Origin: an uncultured Eubacterium sp.
GTDB taxonomy: Bacteria; Bacillota; Clostridia; Lachnospirales; Lachnospiraceae
Assembly (NCBI GenBank): GCA_910580075.1
Contig: CAJTVR010000012.1
Span: 47,124-75,691, forward strand
DNA: 28,568 nt
Direction of reading: 5' to 3'
The stretch's first letter is position 1; each line of letters begins with the position of its first letter. The notes under the pieces are model-generated. The model was not told where the DNA came from, did no database searches, and worked only from the letters and a program-made list of their open reading frames with translations. The position numbers and the translations under genes are program-made. Of this stretch, positions 24,031 to 28,568 are shown piece after piece.

Positions 24031-24252
24031 ATGGACATCTGCTTTGAAAAGCAGGACAAACCGACTGCATTTTTTGTGTTGGGAAAGGAAGTTATCGTTG
24101 ATGATGAACGGTTAGCAGCGGCATTATCAAGGCTGCCGAAATTAAGGCGGGAAGCAGAGCTTGTGGATAAAAAAGCAAAAGATTTACAAGCTGACATAAT
24201 ACATTTATCTCTAAACCTCATTGACAAGAGGAACTATTATTTATATAATTAA
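24031..24252 (+). CDS. Hypothetical protein or gene remnant (73 aa)
   Basis: A frame open from 24001 with ATG at 24031 but no ribosome site. The product is helical and charged (DDERLAAALSRLPKLRREAEL, DKKAKDLQADIIHL). I do not recognise it. Its last codons overlap the -35/-10 promoter of the TetR gene, so either the 3' end is fortuitous or the element was joined here. Bases 23811-24000 upstream hold only short broken frames, including a hydrophobic stretch near 23876-23970 that I cannot assign. Confidence 0.35.
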   Translation: MDICFEKQDKPTAFFVLGKEVIVDDERLAAALSRLPKLRREAELVDKKAKDLQADIIHLSLNLIDKRNYYLYN

Positions 24253-24269
24253 ACCGTAAGTTTAATTAT
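24221..24269 (+). promoter_or_regulatory. Consensus promoter with TetR-type palindromic operator
   Basis: TTGACA (24221-24226), exactly 17 bases, then TATAAT (24244-24249): both hexamers are perfect consensus. A 10-base inverted repeat, ATAATTAAAC-CGTAA-GTTTAATTAT (arms 24245-24254 and 24260-24269), covers the -10 and start region and ends 15 bases before the TetR ATG. This is the expected layout of an autorepressed TetR operon. Confidence 0.85.
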
Positions 24270-24284
24270 TGCAGGGAGGAACGC

Positions 24285-24929
24285 ATGGGACGAAGAAAGA
24301 AAGAACCTAGAAGTGTACACAGAGGAAACATAGTGTCTGCGGCATCTGCTTTATTTATGGAAAAGGGAATTGCCGCGGTTTCTATGGACGATATAGCGAA
24401 AGCTGCCGGATACAGCAAGGCAACATTATATGTATATTTTGAAAATAAAGAGGAGATAGTCGGCATTTTGGTATTGAACAGTATGAAAAAACTTTATGAC
24501 TATATATCTTCTGCTCTGATACAGCATAAAACCACGAAATCAAGATATGACTTGATCTGCCGCGGGCTGGTACAGTATCAGGAGGAATTTCCTTTTTATT
24601 TCAAAATGGTATTGGATAAAATCAATATTGATTTTGAGAGCAGAGACTATCTGCCGGAAGAAAGGGAAACTTATCAAATTGGAGAAGAAATAAACGAAAA
24701 GATAAAAAACTTTTTGTTATCCGGCATGGAAAAGGGGGATTTGCGAAATGATTTGGACATTATGCCTGCCATATTTAATTTTTGGGGTATGCTTTCCGGA
24801 ATCATTCAGCTTGCCGCAAACAAAGAAGAATATATTAAAAAGTCAATGGGATTATCTAAAATAAAGTTTTTGGAATATGGTTTTTCCCTTGTTTATCATT
24901 CGATTGCGATTAAGGAGAAAGGTTTATGA
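24285..24929 (+). CDS. TetR-family transcriptional repressor
   Basis: A 214-residue regulator with an N-terminal helix-turn-helix at about residues 15-60 (ALFMEKGIAAVSMDDIAKAA then GYSKATLYVYFENKEEI), the classic TetR pattern; the rest is a helical ligand-binding domain of normal size. GGGAGG precedes ATG 24285. The palindromic operator over its promoter predicts autorepression relieved by a ligand. Its stop overlaps the start of a flavodoxin-family gene (ATGA), so it is co-expressed with two flavin proteins. Ligand unknown; quinones or aromatic compounds are common for such pairings. Intact within a region of gene debris. Confidence 0.88.
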   Translation: MGRRKKEPRSVHRGNIVSAASALFMEKGIAAVSMDDIAKAAGYSKATLYVYFENKEEIVGILVLNSMKKLYDYISSALIQHKTTKSRYDLICRGLVQYQEEFPFYFKMVLDKINIDFESRDYLPEERETYQIGEEINEKIKNFLLSGMEKGDLRNDLDIMPAIFNFWGMLSGIIQLAANKEEYIKKSMGLSKIKFLEYGFSLVYHSIAIKEKGL

Positions 24930-25495
24930 GTGAAAAAAATGCGCTTGCCATTTTAGGCAGTCCTCATACAAATGGGACAACAGCAGCCATGCTGAATTTA
25001 GCAGTTCATAAAGCTGAACAGGCGGGTTATGCTGTAACAAAAATCAATCTGTATGAAAAGAAACTTTCTTTCTGCACAGGCTGCCGGATTTGTATGGATA
25101 CGCATATTTGCTTCCGGAGAGATGATATTCAGGAAATTGCCCCGCTATTACATAAGAGTCAGCTTGTTATCCTTGCTGCCCCTGTCTATTGGGCAAATGT
25201 TCCGGCACCTGTCAAAAACTTATTTGACCGATTGCTGGGAACGGTTATGGAAGAAACAGACACATTTCCAAAACCACGTTTGCGCGGGAAGCAGTATATG
25301 ATTTTGACTTCCTGCAATACTCCCGCGCCTTTTTCGTGGATATTGGGACAGAGCAGAGGGGCAATCCGCAGTATGGACGAATTTTTCAAGACTGCAGGCA
25401 TGAAACCGGCGGGAAAAGTGGTATGTGCAAATGCAAAGAATAAGAAAGAACTGTCTAAGCGAACAATGAAAAAGATTGGGAGGTGTCTGAAATGA
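24926..25495 (+). CDS. Flavodoxin-family NAD(P)H-dependent oxidoreductase
   Basis: A 189-residue flavodoxin-fold protein. ILGSPHTNGTTA (residues 9-20) is the FMN phosphate loop, APVYWANVPAPVKNLFDR is the second FMN contact, and CTGCRICMDTHIC is a Cys motif as in Fe-S flavoproteins and clostridial NADPH-dependent FMN reductases. Starts in an ATGA overlap with tetR and ends in an ATGA overlap with the FMN-binding protein gene, so the three genes are tightly coupled. Likely delivers electrons from NAD(P)H to flavin or a quinone-like acceptor in the cytoplasm. Confidence 0.82.
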   Translation: MSEKNALAILGSPHTNGTTAAMLNLAVHKAEQAGYAVTKINLYEKKLSFCTGCRICMDTHICFRRDDIQEIAPLLHKSQLVILAAPVYWANVPAPVKNLFDRLLGTVMEETDTFPKPRLRGKQYMILTSCNTPAPFSWILGQSRGAIRSMDEFFKTAGMKPAGKVVCANAKNKKELSKRTMKKIGRCLK

Positions 25496-25896
25496 AATTA
25501 TCCCGAAAAAAAATTCTGTCGTTTACAGCAATTTTTCTTTTCCTTATTGTTTTGATTTTTACAGCGGTCTATCTGAAAAGTGTGGCAGATTATAAAAGGT
25601 CAGTAAAAGAAACAACGTTTAGTAATTTAGATATTTCCAATGTTCCTGACGGAGTTTATGTCGGAGAATATGACGTGGATTTTGTTTATGCCAAAGTGGA
25701 AGTAACAGTTCAAAACGGAGTAATTACAAACATTGATATTCTGGAGCATAAAAACGGGCGTGGAAGCCGTGCAGAAGTTGTTGCTGACAGAATTATTGAA
25801 GAACAGAAAATAGATGCTGACGCAGTATCGGGGGCAACAAATTCAAGCATCGTCATAAAGAAAGCTGTTGAAAATGCCTTATCAGGAGAAAAATAG
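25492..25896 (+). CDS. Membrane-anchored, extracytoplasmic FMN-binding protein
   Basis: A 134-residue protein: basic N-terminus, one hydrophobic helix at about 9-28, then an FMN-binding domain (PF04205 type) outside the membrane. The DAVSGATNSS motif (110-119) is the ApbE-type flavinylation site, with Thr116 the probable covalent FMN attachment residue; GVYVGEYDVDF and VTVQNGVITNIDILEHKNG are typical strands. Start ATG 25492 overlaps the previous stop. No apbE gene is in the window, so flavinylation would need a chromosomal enzyme. Role: surface-side electron carrier; partner unknown. Confidence 0.82.
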   Translation: MKLSRKKILSFTAIFLFLIVLIFTAVYLKSVADYKRSVKETTFSNLDISNVPDGVYVGEYDVDFVYAKVEVTVQNGVITNIDILEHKNGRGSRAEVVADRIIEEQKIDADAVSGATNSSIVIKKAVENALSGEK

Positions 25897-26162
25897 AAAA
25901 TAAACGGGAAAACAGAGTGGATTTACTGCCCTGTCTGCGGGAGCAAAACAAGGTTACAAATTTGGCTAGCCGGCTCTATTTTTACAAAGTCAGCAGATTG
26001 TGTATTACAGCTAACAAAGGGAATCGTGATAAAATGTAAAGTATGTCAGCAGCAAAATCGGAATGTGATACAAGGCGGAGGCAGACCAAAAGGAAATACT
26101 GAACAGCTGATTGACAGTTTTGTAAAAGGAGCAGCAGAGTCTGGACACAAAGCGGATATCCG
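25897..26162 (+). pseudogene. Composite remnant: Cys-rich KTR-like fragment joined to a flavodoxin N-terminus
   Basis: The open frame begins after a TAG with KTEWIYCPVCGSKTR, the start of Cys-rich KTR proteins common on conjugative elements, but no ATG is present and the middle is unrecognisable up to CKVCQQQNRNVI. At about 26069 it switches to GGGRPKGNTEQLIDSFVKGA, an FMN-binding loop and helix of a flavodoxin-family reductase, which breaks off after about 30 residues. Neither part is complete. Confidence 0.5.
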
Positions 26163-26280
26163 ATTGGTCAATACCTGTCGCTTCTGCAAGTTTTTTCTGT
26201 GTCATGTGTCTGCTTATTCTGGCAGCTGCAATGGAATGAACCAGGATGTATTCCGTTTCAGATTCTGAACCAAAATCCAT
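26154..26280 (-). pseudogene. XRE-type helix-turn-helix fragment
   Basis: On the - strand from ATG 26280, about 42 residues read ... VHSIAAARISRHMTQKKLAE then ATGIDQSDI, the first helices of an XRE/antitoxin-like DNA-binding domain. It stops matching at the point where the opposing flavodoxin fragment ends, so the two broken genes meet tail to tail near 26155. Confidence 0.5.
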
Positions 26281-26307
26281 TTTTTGATACTTTCGATTTC
26301 TCCTCCG

Positions 26308-26332
26308 GGCGCAGCAGGCGCCTGTTTTTTTT
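26308..26332 (+). terminator. Intrinsic terminator upstream of the TIM-barrel gene
   Basis: GGCGC-AGCAG-GCGCC (26308-26322) followed by TG and eight T. It insulates the downstream sugar genes from the mobile debris. A -10-like TATACT (26332-26337) comes directly after, but any -35 would fall inside the hairpin. Confidence 0.75.
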
Positions 26333-26377
26333 ATACTTTAATCATCAAAAACAATCACACGCAAGGGGGAATTAAAA

Positions 26378-27154
26378 ATGAAATACAGTTTATGCACGGA
26401 TTTATTTTATCTTGAAATCGGCCCGGCAGGCCCGGTATTTTCAGATACGGGAAAACTTTTACAGGGAATGGATCTTGCAAAGAAGACAGGCCTGAAAGCA
26501 GTAGAGTTCTGGGACTGGTATGGAAGGGACTGGGAAGCTCTTTTAGCTAAAAAAGAAGAATACGGCCTGGAAGTAACAGCTATCTGCGCAAAAGACCGCG
26601 GCAATCTGGACGATCCGTCTCAGCGTGAAAAGGCACTTGAAGGATTAAAAGAAACAATTGAAATTGCAAAAAAATTCAGATGCCCGAATATAATCGTAAC
26701 TGCCGGAGATAAACAGGACGTGGACAGGGCAGCAGCAAAAAATTCTATCGTGGCAGGGCTTAAGGAAATGGCACCGTTTGCTGAAAAAGCCGGGGTGACA
26801 TTAGTCTTAGAACCGATTTCCGGAGGCTATTTTATAGATTCAAAAGAGGCATTTGCCATTATTGAAGAAACAGCAAGTCCGAATGTCAGGCTGTTATATG
26901 ATATTTTCCATTATCAGATTATGGAAGGAAATATTGTAGAAACAATCAAAGCCAATATTGACAAAATCGGCCATTTCCATGCAGCTGGAAATCCGGGAAG
27001 ACATGAGATTACATCTGGAGAGCTGGACTATACATATATCTTTCGTGAGATTGAAAAACTGGGATACAAAGGATATGTGGGTCTGGAATATCTGCCTTTG
27101 ATGGAAAAAGAAGCAAGCGTGCTTGCCTGCAAAGAATTGATGGAAAATCTGTAA
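26378..27154 (+). CDS. Hydroxypyruvate-isomerase-like TIM-barrel isomerase/epimerase
   Basis: A 258-residue sugar isomerase/epimerase of the AP-endonuclease-2 TIM-barrel superfamily. Probable metal ligands are Glu145 (VLEPIS), Asp175 (LYDIFH), His201 (FHAAGNPGRHE) and Glu237 (GLEYLP). The AGNPGRHE stretch is characteristic of the hydroxypyruvate isomerase (Hyi/OtnI) group. AAGGGGG precedes ATG 26378. The following gene is a Gfo/Idh/MocA oxidoreductase; this pair commonly handles keto-sugars. With the C-deglycosidase module at the left end of the window, a role in isomerising a 3-oxo or enediolone sugar is attractive but inferred; unlike the left module there is no DUF6379 partner. Confidence 0.8.
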   Translation: MKYSLCTDLFYLEIGPAGPVFSDTGKLLQGMDLAKKTGLKAVEFWDWYGRDWEALLAKKEEYGLEVTAICAKDRGNLDDPSQREKALEGLKETIEIAKKFRCPNIIVTAGDKQDVDRAAAKNSIVAGLKEMAPFAEKAGVTLVLEPISGGYFIDSKEAFAIIEETASPNVRLLYDIFHYQIMEGNIVETIKANIDKIGHFHAAGNPGRHEITSGELDYTYIFREIEKLGYKGYVGLEYLPLMEKEASVLACKELMENL

Positions 27155-27307
27155 AACACAGAGCAGAATTTCAAAGCTGGCAGGAACTGTAAGTTCTTGA
27201 ATAAAGAAATAAATTTTTAGATAAAGCAGCAGGATTCAAAATGAAGAAATAAGCTGCTGTTTAAGAAAAATTAAGTAAAAAAATAGAATAAACAGGAGGA
27301 TTTCACT

Positions 27308-28375
27308 ATGAAAACATTAAACATTGGTATCATTGGAATCGGTGTTATTGCTACAACAAAACATATCCCGGCTCTTTTAAAAAGAGATGATGTAAAAATT
27401 ACGGTGATCTGCGACATTGATGCTGCAAAAGCTGAGAAAGCTAAAAAAGATCTGGGACTGGCAGATGCAAAAATAGTTACGGATTATCAGGAAGTATGTA
27501 CAGACCAGGATATCGATGTCATCCATGTGTGTACGCCGAATACGTCTCATCATGACATTACAATGCTTGCTTTAAACCATGGCAAACATGTACATTGCGA
27601 AAAGCCGCTTGCATTAACATATAAAGATGCAAGGGAAATGGCTGATACAGCTAAAGCGAAAGGATTGAAACTTACAAGCGGAACACAGTGGAGATACAAT
27701 CCTGCTCCGATGAGAATGAAGCAGATGGTACAAAACGGCGAATTTGGTGATATTTATTATGTCAAATCTTCCCAGCTTCGTCCAAGAAGGCTTCCGGCTT
27801 ACGGTGTTTATACGAGCAAAGAAGGCAACGGAGGCGGTGTTCTCTTAGACGGCGGTCCTCACTCTATTGACCTTCCGATGTGGCTGACGGATAATTATGA
27901 TGTGGCAAGTGTATTCGGCGTAACATTTGATAAAATGAAAAACTTCCCGGAAGGCAATGACCTTGGTCCGTGGGATCCTGATAATTTTGATGTAGAAGAC
28001 ACTGCAGCTGCAATGATTACAATGAAAAACGGAATGGTCATTTATATGGAAACAGCATGGGCAACCAATTTACAGCAGTCAGCAGTGGGCGTTGTAGCTG
28101 AAATCGGCGGCAATAAAGCGGGTGCAGATATGGCAGGCCCTGGTTTTGAAAATCATGTGCGCACAACAAAGATTGTAGATGGAAAACTTACAACAACGAC
28201 TGAAAAAATTGAAGAACCAGTCAATATGAACGAATATGATATTTTCCACTGGATTGATGCAATTCAAAACAACAGCGACCCGGCAGTTCTTCCAGAGCAG
28301 GCGGTTACCGTAGTGCGTGTAATTGAAGCAGTATATGAATCTGCAAGAACTGGCAAAGCGGTTCATTTTGAATAA
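27308..28375 (+). CDS. Gfo/Idh/MocA-family NAD(P)-dependent sugar oxidoreductase
   Basis: A complete 355-residue enzyme. The N-terminal Rossmann domain has GIGVIA (10-15) and CDID (35-38); EKP (98-100) supplies catalytic Lys99; GTQWRYNP and LLDGGPHSID (with Asp181 and His185) form the active site of the C-terminal alpha/beta domain. Acidic Asp36/Asp38 after the second strand favours NAD over NADP. AGGAGG precedes ATG 27308; the 153-base gap before it has only weak hairpins. Its C-terminus closely resembles the partial oxidoreductase at the window's left end, so the two are paralogues. DgpA-like oxidation of a sugar C3 hydroxyl, or the reverse reduction of the released 3-oxo-sugar, fits the context. 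Confidence 0.87.
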   Translation: MKTLNIGIIGIGVIATTKHIPALLKRDDVKITVICDIDAAKAEKAKKDLGLADAKIVTDYQEVCTDQDIDVIHVCTPNTSHHDITMLALNHGKHVHCEKPLALTYKDAREMADTAKAKGLKLTSGTQWRYNPAPMRMKQMVQNGEFGDIYYVKSSQLRPRRLPAYGVYTSKEGNGGGVLLDGGPHSIDLPMWLTDNYDVASVFGVTFDKMKNFPEGNDLGPWDPDNFDVEDTAAAMITMKNGMVIYMETAWATNLQQSAVGVVAEIGGNKAGADMAGPGFENHVRTTKIVDGKLTTTTEKIEEPVNMNEYDIFHWIDAIQNNSDPAVLPEQAVTVVRVIEAVYESARTGKAVHFE

Positions 28376-28430
28376 AACTGCTGGCGGATTCTGCAAGTCC
28401 TGGCGATCGGGAAAACTATGAGTTACCCGA

Positions 28431-28469
28431 ACGCCGGGCGGAGACACTTTTTCCTTTTTCTGTTCCGCC
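28431..28469. repeat. Hairpin repeat element, copy 2 (inverted relative to copy 1)
   Basis: Read on the - strand, GGAACAGAAAAAGG, AAAAAGTGTCTC and CGCCCGGCGT match copy 1 at 7430-7465 with a few substitutions. Outer arm differs, but GGCGGA / TCCGCC can still pair. It lies 55 bases after the oxidoreductase stop, as copy 1 lies just after the esterase stop. Remaining sequence to 28568 shows no supported gene. Confidence 0.6.
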
Positions 28470-28568
28470 TCCGAACAGTAAGAACTTCTAAATTTTCTGC
28501 TTCCAGTGTGTGGCAGCGGACGGACCGGTGCCTGATGCCCCGGCGTTACGGCATGCTTTATGCTCCGG

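Noticed and set aside
23876..24115. Hydrophobic + strand frame starting with TTG
   Set aside because: No ribosome site, conflicts with the frame at 24031 and no recognisable protein; could not be supported as a gene.
1..28568. tRNA, rRNA, riboswitch or replication origin
   Set aside because: No cloverleaf, rRNA-like segment or recognisable riboswitch core was seen on either strand.

Overview
The window looks like part of the chromosome of an anaerobic, probably gut-dwelling member of the Clostridia (Lachnospiraceae-like). Supporting signs are strong AGGAGG ribosome sites, a moderate base composition, ferredoxin-type and NuoG/NuoF-like redox proteins, a GPH-family sugar transporter, AraC and RpiR regulators, and Clostridia-type mobile debris. 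Nearly all intact genes read on the + strand. There are no rRNA, tRNA or CRISPR features. Species is inferred, not shown.

Left part (1-7.5 kb): glycoside catabolism. The C-terminal end of a Gfo/Idh/MocA oxidoreductase is followed by two genes that I recognise as the beta and alpha subunits of the carbon-carbon-cleaving C-glycoside deglycosidase (DgpBC / DfgAB type). In the known pathway an oxidoreductase makes the 3-oxo-glucoside and the two-subunit metalloenzyme then releases the aglycone. Next come an unusual AraC regulator fused to a GH39-like domain, a GPH (MelB-type) glycoside symporter and a type-B carboxylesterase. A repeated hairpin element closes this block.

Middle part (7.6-19.7 kb): flavin redox genes around a complete oligopeptide-type ABC importer. 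A flavodoxin-fold protein with a zinc-ribbon tail precedes a lipoprotein binding protein, two permeases and two ATPases. Then come an FAD flavoprotein of the fumarate-reductase superfamily that lacks the usual catalytic residues, a NuoG-GltD fusion and a NuoF-like Fe-S protein without its FMN-binding part. These last three look like an electron-delivery chain to an unknown organic acceptor or donor, possibly the aglycone freed on the left.

Right part: a 20-22 bp tandem repeat (19.75-19.91 kb), an EstA/esterase-D-like hydrolase and an RpiR regulator. From about 21.6 to 26.3 kb lies a mosaic of foreign and broken DNA: a truncated transposon with an ExeA/TniB-like ATPase, an IS4-like transposase fragment, an Rpn-like nuclease pseudogene, orphan ORFs, an intact TetR / flavodoxin / FMN-binding operon with a consensus promoter and palindromic operator, and fragments of KTR, flavodoxin and XRE genes. 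After it the sugar theme returns with a hydroxypyruvate-isomerase-like TIM barrel and a full-length Gfo/Idh/MocA oxidoreductase, followed by an inverted copy of the hairpin element. The same families on both sides suggest one glycoside locus invaded by mobile DNA.
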